A DNA stretch of 64,000 bases from positions 7,101-71,100 of the forward strand of contig NZ_CALAOH010000209.1 in the NCBI RefSeq assembly GCF_937926365.1, written 5' to 3'. Positions within the stretch are counted from its first letter, which is position 1. The number at the start of each line of letters is the position of its first letter. This document shows positions 1 through 8,645 of this stretch, in pieces. The position numbers and the translations under genes are program-made. Origin of the DNA: an uncultured Azohydromonas sp. (GTDB lineage Bacteria > Pseudomonadota > Gammaproteobacteria > Burkholderiales > Burkholderiaceae_C). The notes beneath the pieces are model-generated. The model was not told the origin of the DNA. It ran no database searches and saw nothing but the letters and a program-made list of their open reading frames with translations.

Positions 1-100
1 TGTCCGTAGCGCCGCGGGGCCGCATGGACGCGGCCTGCAGGGCGTGCGCAGGGACTGGACGGCGCCAGCCGTCCCACGGCCCCGCGCCCGCCTCAACGCG

Positions 101-382
101 TCAATGCCGACTTTCGGACAGGCCGGTGGCCGGCGTCTGCGGGTTCATCGGCCGGCTCGTGCCGGAAGCGGCCGAAGGCGTGCCGTCACCGGCATTGAGC
201 GGGGCGGTTTCAGGGTTGGTCATCTGGGCCGCGCTGGAGAGCTCATCCACGCGGCCCTCGGTGGCCCCGGTAAAGCGTGAGGGCGAGGAGGTGGCGGACG
301 ACAGGGAAACGCCGCCTTTCTTCTTCAGGTAAGCCGAGGCCGCCAGCGCGCCGACGACGACGCCGATCAGGAATCCAGGCAT
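101..382 (-). CDS. Small single-span membrane protein, unknown function
   Basis: Predicted product of 93 residues. It begins with one hydrophobic segment (about residues 3-18, FLIGVVVGALAASAYL), followed by a KKKG stop-transfer cluster and a polar Ser/Thr/Pro/Ala-rich tail with no recognisable domain. This resembles YtxH-type envelope proteins in layout only. The start was chosen because ATG at 382 is preceded by a good GGAG ribosome site (CCGGAGAACACC); longer readings of the same frame add sequence of no protein-like character. Probably an inner-membrane anchored protein with the tail in the cytoplasm. It stands alone; the next gene, on the same strand, lies about 480 bp upstream. Function unknown. 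Confidence 0.6.
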   Translation of the reverse strand: MPGFLIGVVVGALAASAYLKKKGGVSLSSATSSPSRFTGATEGRVDELSSAAQMTNPETAPLNAGDGTPSAASGTSRPMNPQTPATGLSESRH

Positions 383-865
383 GGTGTTCTCCGGAAAGTG
401 ATGGGAGCCACCATCGGGCAAGGTGCATTCCCAATCCCCTGTGCCTCGGCTTGCTGCCTGCCCGCCCTTCCTGGAAAGCGGCTGGATGGCGGCGCCGGCA
501 AATTCCACATGCGCATGGAATGCGGCGGTCCGGCGTTGGCGCAGCCGATTTGATCCACGCGAATCCGGGAAAAATTCACGGCCTGCCAAACGGTGGTGGC
601 ATTCACGGCGTGGATGCCTGCCGGTCCATGGCAATTCAGTTCGAACCTGAAAAGCCACTCAAGGTGCTTCCCAAGAATCAAGCGCCGCTCGTCACATATT
701 CCGCCGACCCTGCAATATTTCACGAACCACGGCTTGCGCTTGAGATGAAGGCGGCTTGAATTGCCTTTCCCGGCGCGGGACCATGGGCGGACCGGTGATG
801 TCTCACACCAGGCCGGTACCGGCACTTAAACCAGTGCGCTTATTGCGGCGGCCGTGCCGCGCCCC
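383..865. other. Intergenic stretch without a supported gene
   Basis: About 480 bp between the small membrane protein and the sensor kinase. Open frames here run on both strands, but their translations look like shadow sequence and none has a convincing ribosome site. The part around 650-780 is richer in A/T than its surroundings. It is on the upstream side of the leftward small gene, so it may carry that gene's promoter, but no clear -35/-10 pair was identified. Confidence 0.4.
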
Positions 866-2905
866 TCACTCCGCCACCCGCGCGAAATGCTCCAGCACCG
901 CGCGCAGCGCGTCGGGCTCCACCGGCTTGGTCAGGTGCGCGTCGAAGCCGGCCTCGGCGGTGCGGCGGCGGTCGCTCTCGGCGCCCCAGCCGGTGAGCGC
1001 CACGAGGGCCGTGCCGGCGTGCCGCGGATCGGCGCGCAGGCGCCGCGCCACCTCGTAGCCGTCCATGCCCGGCAGGCCCAGGTCCAGCAGCACCAGCCGC
1101 GGACTGAAACCTTGCGCCTGCCGCAGCGCCTCGGCCCCGTCCGCCGCCCAGGCCACGTGCAGGCCCAGCGCCTGCAGCAGCGACACCAGCATCTCCAGCC
1201 CGTCGGGGTTGTCCTCCACCACCAGCACGCGTGGCGCACTTTCCGCGCCCTGCGGCAGCGCCTGCAGCGGCGCGCCTCGCAGCGCGCCCGCCACCGGCGC
1301 CACCTGCCGCGCCAGCGGCAGCTCGATGCTGAAGGTGCTGCCCTCGTCCAGCCCGCCGCTGTGCATGCGCACGCTGCCGCCGTGCATCTCGGTGAGCTTC
1401 TTCACCAGCGACAGCCCGATGCCCAGGCCCCCCTTGGCACGGCCGGCGCTGTGGTGCAACTGCGTGAACATCTGGAACAGCCGCCCTTGCTGCTCTGGCG
1501 GTACGCCCACGCCGTTGTCCACCACCTCCACCACGGCGCGCGCGCCGGCCGGCCAGCCCGCCAGGCGGATCTCGCCGCCATCGGGCGTGTACTTCGCGGC
1601 ATTGGTGAGCAGGTTGCCGATGACCTGCACGATGCGCGCGGGGTCCGCGTCCAGCAGCACGCCCTCGTCGGGCAGTTGCAGCGTCAAGCAGTGCCGCGCG
1701 GACTCGATGGCCGGGCGCGCCGTCTCCACCGCTTCCAGCATCAGCCGGCGCAGCGGCACCTGCTCGCGCTGCAGCGCAATGAGGCCGCGGCTGATGCGCG
1801 AGACGTCCAGCAGGTCGTCGATGAGCCGCGCCATGTGCGAGGCCTGCCGGTCGATGGTGTTGTGCGCCTGCGCCTGCCGCGCGGGGTCGGTGGACAGGCG
1901 CAGCAGCGCGATCGCGTACTTGATGGGCGCCAGCGGGTTGCGCAGCTCGTGCGCCAGCGTGGCCAGGAACTCGTCCTTGTGCCGGTCCTGCTCGCGCAGC
2001 ATGGCCGCGGCGCGCACGCGCTCGATGTGCGCCCAGCTGCGCTCCACGACCTCGGCCACCACCGAGATCTCCAGCGGCGTCCAGCGCCGCGGATGCGCCT
2101 GGTGCACGGCCATCATCGCCACCAGCCGCCCTTCCTTGACCAGGCCGGCGCAGATGATGGCCTTGATGCCGATGGCGTTGAACATGCGCCCGCCGCCCTC
2201 GTCGCCGAGCTCGCGGTCCACGTCGTTGACCACCAGGTGCCGGCCGCGGCGCAGGTTGGAGGTGGCCTGCGGACCGAACAAGTCCAGCGAGTACACGCCG
2301 GCGCTGCTGGGCACGCCCGGGCGTGACCAGTCGCTGCGGATGGTGAAACGGTCGTTGTCGGGCTCCACGTCGGCATAGGCGCAGCGCGTGGCGCCCAGGT
2401 GCTCGCCGAGCATGCGCGCGGTCACGGCCATGACCTCGGTGGCGTCGGTGAGCGCGCGCGTGGCCTGCCCGATGCGGTCCAGGAAGCGCAGCCGCTCCTC
2501 GCTGGCGCGCAGCGCCGCCTGCGCACGGCGCTCGGCGGTGACGTCCACGCAGGTGCCGACCCACTCGCGCACCGAGCCGTCCCGCGCCAGCACCGGCGCG
2601 CCCTGCGCCATCACCTCGCGGTACTCGCCGTCGCGCCGACGCAGCCGGTAATGCAGCAGGAACACGTCCCCGGTGGCCAGCGCCCGCTGCCAGCGCCGCA
2701 GCACCTCGGGGCGGTCGTCCGGATGCACCGCGTCGCTCCAGCCCCAGCCGCGGCAGCGGGCGAAGTCCTGGCCGGTGAAGGCGCTCCAGGACGGGTTCTC
2801 GATCTCGATGGCGCCCTCGGCGTTGGTGTGCCACACCAGCGCCGCGCTGGGCGCAGGGGCCCGGGCGTCCAGGTTTTCGTCAAAAGAAAGTTCAGAAGCC
2901 GACAT
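866..2905 (-). CDS. Hybrid sensor histidine kinase (PAS-GAF-HisKA-HATPase-REC)
   Basis: Predicted 679-residue protein without membrane segments, so probably a cytosolic sensor. Order of domains: PAS (about 20-125, with a PAC end GSVREWVGTCVDVT), GAF (about 140-300), HisKA with the phospho-acceptor His in AHELRNP (about 325-335), HATPase with N box NLLTNAAKY and G box GLGIGLSL, and a C-terminal receiver (about 560-675) with VVEDN, the phospho-Asp in LLDLGLPGMDG and the conserved Lys of TKPV. The start ATG at 2905 places PAS right after a short leader; the longer frame upstream overlaps cobQ antisense-like sequence and is unlikely. No response regulator is adjacent. The signal is unknown. A similar kinase lies at 34946-36889. 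Confidence 0.88.
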   Translation of the reverse strand: MSASELSFDENLDARAPAPSAALVWHTNAEGAIEIENPSWSAFTGQDFARCRGWGWSDAVHPDDRPEVLRRWQRALATGDVFLLHYRLRRRDGEYREVMAQGAPVLARDGSVREWVGTCVDVTAERRAQAALRASEERLRFLDRIGQATRALTDATEVMAVTARMLGEHLGATRCAYADVEPDNDRFTIRSDWSRPGVPSSAGVYSLDLFGPQATSNLRRGRHLVVNDVDRELGDEGGGRMFNAIGIKAIICAGLVKEGRLVAMMAVHQAHPRRWTPLEISVVAEVVERSWAHIERVRAAAMLREQDRHKDEFLATLAHELRNPLAPIKYAIALLRLSTDPARQAQAHNTIDRQASHMARLIDDLLDVSRISRGLIALQREQVPLRRLMLEAVETARPAIESARHCLTLQLPDEGVLLDADPARIVQVIGNLLTNAAKYTPDGGEIRLAGWPAGARAVVEVVDNGVGVPPEQQGRLFQMFTQLHHSAGRAKGGLGIGLSLVKKLTEMHGGSVRMHSGGLDEGSTFSIELPLARQVAPVAGALRGAPLQALPQGAESAPRVLVVEDNPDGLEMLVSLLQALGLHVAWAADGAEALRQAQGFSPRLVLLDLGLPGMDGYEVARRLRADPRHAGTALVALTGWGAESDRRRTAEAGFDAHLTKPVEPDALRAVLEHFARVAE

Positions 2906-3023
2906 GACCGTGGCGCGAAGCAATTGAGCTTCCCGCGGCCTGCCGCTGAGCCCCCGGCGTCGGCAACCGCCCTCCGGCCGGCACAGCGCAGCACGCCAGC
3001 CAGCTCCCTGCCAAGAAACTGGA

Positions 3024-4454
3024 TCAGCAAGTCCCCAGCAGCCCCTCCAGCACTCCCGGCTCGAAATGCTGCTCCACGAATTCCGCCATCCCTTCGAACA
3101 CCGCATCCAGCGCCGGCACCGTCGCGCCGAACAGCGAGTGCAGCACCGCGGGTGACTCGAACAGCCCGTGCGCGTACAGCCCCAGCACGTGGCCGCGCTG
3201 CCACCCGATGGCCTCGCCGTCCGCGTTGCGCAGCGCCACGGCGGCGCCCTCGCCCACCGCCCGCGTGCGGCCGTGGCGAATCTCGTAGCCCTCGCTCTCG
3301 ACGCCGGACAGCGCCGCCCACGGCGCCTCCAGTGCCTCGAACCGCACCCGGCCCGGACGCAGCAGTTTTGCCGTGTCGAAAGTGGTTTCCAGCGGCAGCA
3401 GGTCCAGCCCCGGGCCGCTGCCGTCCACGCCATGCGGGTCGTGCAGCGCGCGGCCCAGCATCTGCAGCCCGCCGCACACGCCCAGCAGCGGCCGGCCCAG
3501 CCCGGCGTGGCGGCGGATGGGCTCGTCCAGCCCCTGCGCGCGCAGCCAGGCCAGGTCGCCGCTGGTGTGCTTGGAACCGGGCAGCACGATCCAGTCCGCG
3601 CCCGCGAGCTGCGCCGGCGTGCGCGCCCAGCTCAGGCGCACGCCGGGCAGGCGGCGCAGCGGCTGGAATTCATCCAGGTTGGAGATGCGCGGGTAGGCCA
3701 CCACCGCCACCTGAATGCCCTCGCCCCGCGGCGCCTCGTCGTACAGCCCGTCCTCCTCCGGCAGGCCGTGCTCGCGCCACATCGGCAGCACCGCCACCGT
3801 GGGCACGCCGGTGAGCGCCTGCAACTGCTGTGGGCCCGGCGCCAGCAGCGAGGCATCGCCGCGGAAGCGGTTGAGCACGAAGCCGCGGATCAGCGCCCGC
3901 TCCTCGGCCGGCAGCAGCGCGTGCGTGCCATAGAGGTGGGCGAAGGCGCCGCCGCGGTCGATGTCCGTGACCAGCAGGCACGCCGCGCGCGCCGCCAGCG
4001 CGGTGCGCATGTTCACGTAGTCGCTGGCGTGCAGGTTGATCTCGGCCGGCGAGCCCGCCCCCTCGATCACCACCACGTCGTGGCTGTCCAGCAGTTCTTG
4101 CAGCGCCTGGCGCGCCGGCGGCCACAGCTGCTCGCTGCGCGAGCGCCAGGGCACGGCCATCAGGTCCGGCCGCACCTGGCCCAGCACGATCACCTGGCTG
4201 GCGGTGTCGCCTTCGGGCTTCAGCAGCACGGGATTCATGCGCACATCGGGCACCACGCCCGCGGCCAGGGCCTGGAAGTACTGCGCGCTGCCGATCTCGC
4301 CCACGCGCCCGCCCGGGCCCGGCACCACGCGGGCGTTGTTGCTCATGTTCTGTGCCTTGAAGGGTGCGACCTTCAGTCCTCGGCGCGCATACCAGCGGCA
4401 CAGCGCGGTGGCGAGCCAGCTCTTGCCCGCCCCGCTGGTGGTGCCCAGCACCAT
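3024..4454 (-). CDS. cobQ: Cobyric acid synthase
   Basis: About 476 residues, the usual size for CobQ/CbiP, which amidates side chains b, d, e and g of adenosylcobyrinic acid a,c-diamide with glutamine and ATP in cobalamin synthesis. The N-terminus carries the dethiobiotin-synthetase-like P-loop (MVLGTTSGAGKS) and the family signature PFKAQNMSNNA. The middle has VVIEGAGSPAEINL, and the C-terminal half is a class I glutamine amidotransferase with LGVCGGLQMLG (nucleophile Cys). The ATG at 4454 lies right at the P-loop strand as in other CobQ proteins; a GTG codon immediately before it is an alternative. No other cob genes are in the window, so this is either an isolated copy or the pathway is dispersed. 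DedA lies 82 bp upstream on the same strand. Confidence 0.93.
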   Translation of the reverse strand: MVLGTTSGAGKSWLATALCRWYARRGLKVAPFKAQNMSNNARVVPGPGGRVGEIGSAQYFQALAAGVVPDVRMNPVLLKPEGDTASQVIVLGQVRPDLMAVPWRSRSEQLWPPARQALQELLDSHDVVVIEGAGSPAEINLHASDYVNMRTALAARAACLLVTDIDRGGAFAHLYGTHALLPAEERALIRGFVLNRFRGDASLLAPGPQQLQALTGVPTVAVLPMWREHGLPEEDGLYDEAPRGEGIQVAVVAYPRISNLDEFQPLRRLPGVRLSWARTPAQLAGADWIVLPGSKHTSGDLAWLRAQGLDEPIRRHAGLGRPLLGVCGGLQMLGRALHDPHGVDGSGPGLDLLPLETTFDTAKLLRPGRVRFEALEAPWAALSGVESEGYEIRHGRTRAVGEGAAVALRNADGEAIGWQRGHVLGLYAHGLFESPAVLHSLFGATVPALDAVFEGMAEFVEQHFEPGVLEGLLGTC

Positions 4455-4536
4455 CACGGCTTGTCCCAACGTTCGTCCTCTCGCGTGTGAAAGCCGCGAT
4501 TGGACACGAGTCGGACCCACCCCCCGGTGCGCGGCC

Positions 4537-5094
4537 TCAGCGCTCCCGCCGCCGATGGCGCCGCCACATCCACACCAGCAGCGCCGCTCCAAGCAGCGCG
4601 CCCATCAGGCCCATCTGGTAGCGCTGCAGCTCGCCCAGCAGCGCCTGCGCCGCCGCGCCGAAGGCCCAGCCGATGCCGCCAATCACCACCGCCCAGATCA
4701 CGGCGCCGATGCCGTTGTAGAGCGCGAAGCGCCACGCCGCCAGCGGCGAGGCGCCGATGAAGATGGGCCCCGCGATGCGCAGCCCGTAGGCGAAGCGCAG
4801 TCCGATGATCAGCGGCGCGTGCCAGCGGTCGAGCAGCACGTGCACCCGCTCGGCCTTGGCGGCCAGCTTGGGGTAGCGCGCCAGCAGCTGCGGCCCGTGC
4901 CAGCGACCGAGCCAGAAGTAAATCTGGTCGCCCACCATCGCCATCACGGTGGCCACGGCCAGCACGCCGGCGGGGCTCAGGTGGCCCTCGTGCGCGGCGA
5001 AGCCGGCCAGCACCAGCATGGTCTCGCCTTCGAGCAGGCAGCCCAGGGCCAGCATCCAGTAGCCATGGGTTTCGATCAGCGCCCACAGGTCCAT
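4537..5094 (-). CDS. DedA-family membrane protein
   Basis: 185 residues, typical for DedA/SNARE-associated (VTT) proteins, now thought to act in lipid flipping and envelope homeostasis. Family marks: the GCLLEGETMLVLAGFAAHEG segment with conserved Glu, GDQIYFWLGRWHG, and RFAYGLRIAGPIFIGAS ahead of the C-terminal hydrophobic helices. It ends in a basic, Arg-rich cytoplasmic tail. The start ATG is preceded by GAAGGAAG on the minus strand. It lies upstream of cobQ on the same strand, with 82 bp between, so co-transcription is possible but a functional link is not evident. Confidence 0.88.
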   Translation of the reverse strand: MDLWALIETHGYWMLALGCLLEGETMLVLAGFAAHEGHLSPAGVLAVATVMAMVGDQIYFWLGRWHGPQLLARYPKLAAKAERVHVLLDRWHAPLIIGLRFAYGLRIAGPIFIGASPLAAWRFALYNGIGAVIWAVVIGGIGWAFGAAAQALLGELQRYQMGLMGALLGAALLVWMWRRHRRRER

Positions 5095-5189
5095 CGTCTT
5101 CCTTCAGGGCCGGCGCCACGCGCGAGCAATCCTCGCGCCGGGCCCCTATGCTGGCCCGCCGTGCCTGAACACCTTCACAGGAGGACGCC

Positions 5190-5624
5190 ATGAGCAAGGA
5201 CGCCGCGCCGGCCCCCGCCGACGGCTGGACCTGGACGTTGCGCTGGCCGCCCGCCCCCGACGGCCGCTGGCTGCAGCTCGCTCCCAGCCAGCTCTGGCAG
5301 CCCATCAACCCGGGCTGGAGCTTCGGCAACCTGATCGTCAATCACGCCAATTCCTCGGCGCCCGAAGTGGAGCAGGCGGTGCTCAGCCGCGTCAGCTATG
5401 GGCGACAAATCGGCCGGCTCATGGACGCGATGCAGGCCGTGGTCGAGGCCCTGCCCCAGACCCACGAGCATCAGGCGGTACAGGACTTCCAGGCGCTGGC
5501 ACGCGAGGTCGCCAAGCTCAAGCAGGAAAGCTGCACGCAGCGCATGCAGCGGCTGCGCGCCGAGCTGGAGGAGCTGCGCCGGAGCGATCCGGAAGGGTGG
5601 AAGGCGCTGGTGGAGGGGGGATGA
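5190..5624 (+). CDS. Conserved hypothetical protein with helical C-terminus
   Basis: 144 residues, soluble, not assigned to a family. The N-terminal half is Trp- and Pro-rich (WTWTLRWPPAPDGRW, QLWQPINPGWSFG); the C-terminal half (about 65-140) is charged and predicted helical, possibly a coiled coil (residues around SRVSYGRQIGRLMDAM and LAREVAKLKQES). A strong ribosome site (AGGAGG, 8 bp before the ATG) and normal codon use support expression. It is convergent with the downstream glycosyltransferase, leaving 47 bp between them, and divergent from dedA. The general appearance, a single-copy helical protein near housekeeping genes, resembles polyhydroxyalkanoate-associated or phasin-like helpers, but there is no motif to support that. 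Confidence 0.65.
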   Translation: MSKDAAPAPADGWTWTLRWPPAPDGRWLQLAPSQLWQPINPGWSFGNLIVNHANSSAPEVEQAVLSRVSYGRQIGRLMDAMQAVVEALPQTHEHQAVQDFQALAREVAKLKQESCTQRMQRLRAELEELRRSDPEGWKALVEGG

Positions 5625-5671
5625 CGAAGTAGAAGGCCTACCGTTTCGCCCTCAGGCCAGGCATCCCGCGT

Positions 5672-6979
5672 CTACCGCAAAACCGGCGCCCGCGTGGCCG
5701 CCAGCCGCTCCACCAGGCCGGCTCCCAGCACCGGCGCATCGAAGGCCGCCATCTGCGCCGCCAGTTCCCGGGCGCGCGTCCTGAAAGCAGGCTCGCCCAG
5801 CACGCGCCGCACCGCCTTGAGCAGCGCGCGCGGCGATGGGCGGCCGGTGCGCAGGTCCAGGCCGGCGCCGCTCCAGGCCACGCGCGCGGCGATCTCCGGT
5901 TTTTCCTCGCTGCCGCCGGCCACCACCAGCGGCAGCCCGTGGGCCAGCGCCTGCTGCACGCCACCGTAGCCGCCGTTGGTCACCACCGCCGACAGCAGCG
6001 GCAGCAGCGCGGGGTACGCCACGAAGGGCGCCAGCCGGGCATTGGCCGGCGGCGCGCCGTGCAGCACCGCCGCCACGCCTTCGGGCGCCGCGGTGGCGAT
6101 GACCAGCACCTCCTCCCGCGCCAGCGCGCGCAAGGCCGGGACGATCAGCTCGCGCACGTCGGTCGCCAGCGTGCCCTGTGTCACCAGCACCACCGGCCGG
6201 CCGCGCCGGTGCGACGCCTGCACCTCGGCCCACCAGGCGGGCAGCGCCGGCGGCCGGGGCGCGTCGCGCAGCCACAGCGGGCCGATGAAATGCACCTGCG
6301 GCGGCAGGTCGCCGCGCACGTACTCGAAGCCGGGCACGGTGGGCTGCAGGTAGAGCTGCGGCGGGAGCACGTCGAAGTACGTGCCCTCGCCCGGCGGCAG
6401 CCCCGCCGCCACCCGGGCGCGCCGCCAGGCCCGGTTGGTGCCGGCGAACAGCCCGCGCAGGATCAGCGCATTGAGCAGCCGGTTGCGCGAGCGGTCGCCG
6501 TCGTTGCGCGCCGGCGGCAGCGCCGATCCGAAAGGCGCCGTGTCCACGCTGGGCACGCCCAGCGCGCTCACGCCCAGGCCGGCCCAGGGCACGCCATGCC
6601 TCTCGTGCAGCAGCGCCGCGCCCAGGTGCGCCTGGTCGGCCAGCAGGGCGTCGGGGGAGAAGGCGTCGCAGGCGGCTTCCAGGTCGCGCATCTGGCGCGG
6701 CGCCGGGGCGATGAAGGCCGCATCGAGCTGCGCCTTGAGGCGGGCGATGCCGCGCCGGTGGCGCAACCCGGGGAAAGCCGCCTCGATGTCGGCGTCGTCC
6801 CAGTCGGTGTCCGGCGCCATGGGCCGGAACGCCGCGCCGCTGTCCCGCACCAGCGGCTCGAACTTGCGGCCCGTTTGCCAGGTGATGGCGTGGCCCCGCT
6901 GCGCCAGGGCGCGCACCAGCGCGGCCATCGGCCGTACGTGGCCGGTCATGGGGACGGTGGCGACGAGGAGGCGGGCCAT
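5672..6979 (-). CDS. GT1-family (UGT/CrtX-like) glycosyltransferase
   Basis: 435 residues with two Rossmann-like halves of the GT-B fold. The N-terminus (LLVATVPMTGHVRPMAALVRALAQRGHAITWQTG) is the typical acceptor-binding start of the UGT/MGT family. The C-terminal half carries VVLVTQGTLAT and the donor-binding stretch VTNGGYGGVQQALAHGLPLVVAG, which aligns with the HGG..E..GVP pattern, though the usual catalytic-site His-Cys pair of plant enzymes is replaced by NGGYGG. The start ATG 6979 fits the family start; the longer frame continues into low-quality sequence. It is divergent from a CrtW-like ketolase 76 bp away, so a keto-carotenoid could be the acceptor. Other small lipophilic aglycones are also possible. 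Confidence 0.8.
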   Translation of the reverse strand: MARLLVATVPMTGHVRPMAALVRALAQRGHAITWQTGRKFEPLVRDSGAAFRPMAPDTDWDDADIEAAFPGLRHRRGIARLKAQLDAAFIAPAPRQMRDLEAACDAFSPDALLADQAHLGAALLHERHGVPWAGLGVSALGVPSVDTAPFGSALPPARNDGDRSRNRLLNALILRGLFAGTNRAWRRARVAAGLPPGEGTYFDVLPPQLYLQPTVPGFEYVRGDLPPQVHFIGPLWLRDAPRPPALPAWWAEVQASHRRGRPVVLVTQGTLATDVRELIVPALRALAREEVLVIATAAPEGVAAVLHGAPPANARLAPFVAYPALLPLLSAVVTNGGYGGVQQALAHGLPLVVAGGSEEKPEIAARVAWSGAGLDLRTGRPSPRALLKAVRRVLGEPAFRTRARELAAQMAAFDAPVLGAGLVERLAATRAPVLR

Positions 6980-7055
6980 GGCGGAGGAGTCTGCCAGCGG
7001 CGGGCGGGAGGGACGGCCCGGCCACGGCACACCGGCTGCCGCAAACTCGACCGCC

Positions 7056-7814
7056 ATGCCCTCGCCCCAGCCTCCGCACGCGCCGGCCCGGCCGGCCGAA
7101 ACCATCTCGCCCGCGCGCCAGCGCCTGGTGGGCGTCGCACTGGCGGCGGCGATCATCGGCGGCTGGCTCGCGCTGCACCTGTGGGGCGTGCTCCTCCACC
7201 GCTGGAGCGCGATCGACTGGGTGCGCGCGCCCCTGCTGATCGCACTGCAGAGCTGGCTGTCCACGGGGCTGTTCATCGTGGCGCACGACGCGATCCACGG
7301 CTCGCTGGCGCCGCACCGGCCCCGGCTCAACGCGGCCCTCGGCCAGCTGTGCGTGGGCCTGTATGCGGGCTTCCGCTTCCAGCGGCTGGCGGCCTCGCAC
7401 CAGCGCCACCATGACGCGCCCGGCACGGCGGAGGACCCGGACTTCCACGCCGCCGACCCGCGCGCCTTCGTCGCCTGGCTGCGCGCCTTCTTCCTGCGCC
7501 ACTTCGGATGGGCCGAGTTCGCCACCGTTACCGCCGTGCTGGTGCTGTACCTGGCGCTGGGCGCGCGGGCCTCGAACCTGATCGCCTTCTGGGGCCTGCC
7601 GGCGATCCTGTCCGCATTGCAACTCTTCACCGTAGGCACCTGGCTGCCGCACCGCCATGGCGCCGACGCCTTCGCCGATCGCCACCGCACGCGCACGCTG
7701 CATTGGCCCTGGCTGCTGTCGCTGCTGGCCTGCTACCACTTCGGGCGCCACCACGAGCACCACCTGTGGCCGCAGCTGCCGTGGTGGCGGCTGCCCTCGG
7801 TGAAGTCGCGCTGA
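7056..7814 (+). CDS. crtW: CrtW-like beta-carotene ketolase (fatty acid desaturase superfamily)
   Basis: 252 residues, the length expected for CrtW, a di-iron membrane enzyme that puts a 4-keto group on the beta-ionone ring of carotenoids. The His clusters are in CrtW positions: HDAIH (77-81), HQRHH (115-119) and CYHFGRHHEHH (226-236). Four hydrophobic segments surround them. The family-typical TVGTWLPHR precedes the third cluster. No other carotenoid genes (crtE, B, I, Y) are in the window, so the product must come from elsewhere, or the substrate may be another lipid: a fatty acid desaturase/hydroxylase is the alternative. ATG 7056 was taken as the start because it begins a plausible short cytosolic leader; there is no strong ribosome site. 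Confidence 0.78.
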   Translation: MPSPQPPHAPARPAETISPARQRLVGVALAAAIIGGWLALHLWGVLLHRWSAIDWVRAPLLIALQSWLSTGLFIVAHDAIHGSLAPHRPRLNAALGQLCVGLYAGFRFQRLAASHQRHHDAPGTAEDPDFHAADPRAFVAWLRAFFLRHFGWAEFATVTAVLVLYLALGARASNLIAFWGLPAILSALQLFTVGTWLPHRHGADAFADRHRTRTLHWPWLLSLLACYHFGRHHEHHLWPQLPWWRLPSVKSR

Positions 7815-7821
7815 CCCCGAA

Positions 7822-8571
7822 TCAGGCGCCACGCAGCAGGTTCGCGACGCCCAGCCCCACGAAGACCAGGAACAGCGCCCGCTGGAAGGCCGCGCCGCTG
7901 ATGCGCGTTCGCACCCAGGCGCCCAGCCCCAGGCCGGCGCAGGCGGCCAGCAGCGCCAGCGCCGCATCCACGGACCACGGGTTGCCGCCGCCTGAGCTGC
8001 CCAGGCGCACGGCCAGCGCCAGCGTCGCCACGGTGAAGGACAGTCCCAGCGCCTGCACCATCTCCTCCCTGCCCAGCCGCAGGCACTGCAGCCAGGGCAC
8101 CAGCGGGAGGACGAACACGGCCGTGGCGGCCGTCACGGCACCGGTGGCCGCACCCGCCACCGGCGCCACCCAGCGCGCCCGGGACGGCAGATCGGGCAGG
8201 CGCGGGCGCCACAGTCCCCACAGCCCATAGAGCACGAGCACGCCGCCCAGCAGCGCATGGGCACCGAGCCCCGCCGGTCCAGCGGCGGGCACGGGCATCG
8301 CGATCGTCACCAGCGCCAGCGCTGCCCAGGCCGGCCACAGCCTCGCGGCCAGGCGGCGCAGGTAGGGCCCGCGGCATTGCGCCACGTTGGTCGCCAGCGC
8401 CGGCACCACCAGCAGCGCGGCGGCCTCGCCGGGCGCCATCCACAGCCCCAGCAGGCTCACCGCCACCGTGGGCAGGCCCATGCCGGTGATGCCCTTGACC
8501 GCCCCGGCCACCACGAACACCAGGCCCACGGCCACGGCTTGCGAGAGATCCATTCCATTCATGCCCGGCAT
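7822..8571 (-). CDS. TauE/SafE-family permease (probable sulfite/organosulfonate exporter type)
   Basis: About 249 residues with eight hydrophobic helices and the family's two related halves: the N-terminal half has VFVVAGAVKGITGMGLPTVAVSLL and the C-terminal half has APVAGAATGAVTAATAVFVLPLVPWLQ, the paired glycine-rich TauE signatures. Members move sulfite, sulfoacetate, taurine products or other small anions across the inner membrane. Three closely spaced ATGs (8571, 8562, 8553) could start it; the longest is given. The gene ends 8 bp from the convergent crtW and is divergent from a LysR-type regulator 74 bp away, the usual arrangement of a regulator and its target. Substrate not predictable from sequence. 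Confidence 0.82.
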   Translation of the reverse strand: MPGMNGMDLSQAVAVGLVFVVAGAVKGITGMGLPTVAVSLLGLWMAPGEAAALLVVPALATNVAQCRGPYLRRLAARLWPAWAALALVTIAMPVPAAGPAGLGAHALLGGVLVLYGLWGLWRPRLPDLPSRARWVAPVAGAATGAVTAATAVFVLPLVPWLQCLRLGREEMVQALGLSFTVATLALAVRLGSSGGGNPWSVDAALALLAACAGLGLGAWVRTRISGAAFQRALFLVFVGLGVANLLRGA

Positions 8572-8645
8572 GCTGGCGGCGCGGGCCCCGCGGCGTCCAT
8601 CTGTAAACGCGCCGCATATCCTTCGGCATCGCCGAAGGAAGCACC

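Noticed and set aside
423..825. Open frames in the 383-865 gap
   Set aside because: No ribosome site, no domain, and codon use unlike a real gene; treated as intergenic.
866..3433. 855-residue version of the first histidine kinase
   Set aside because: The extra 176 N-terminal residues come from sequence opposite to the cobQ frame and contain no domain; ATG 2905 gives a normal kinase.
5652..7967. 771-residue open frame covering the glycosyltransferase region
   Set aside because: A shadow frame in high-GC DNA; it runs across the divergent promoter and the crtW gene and has no protein-like segments.
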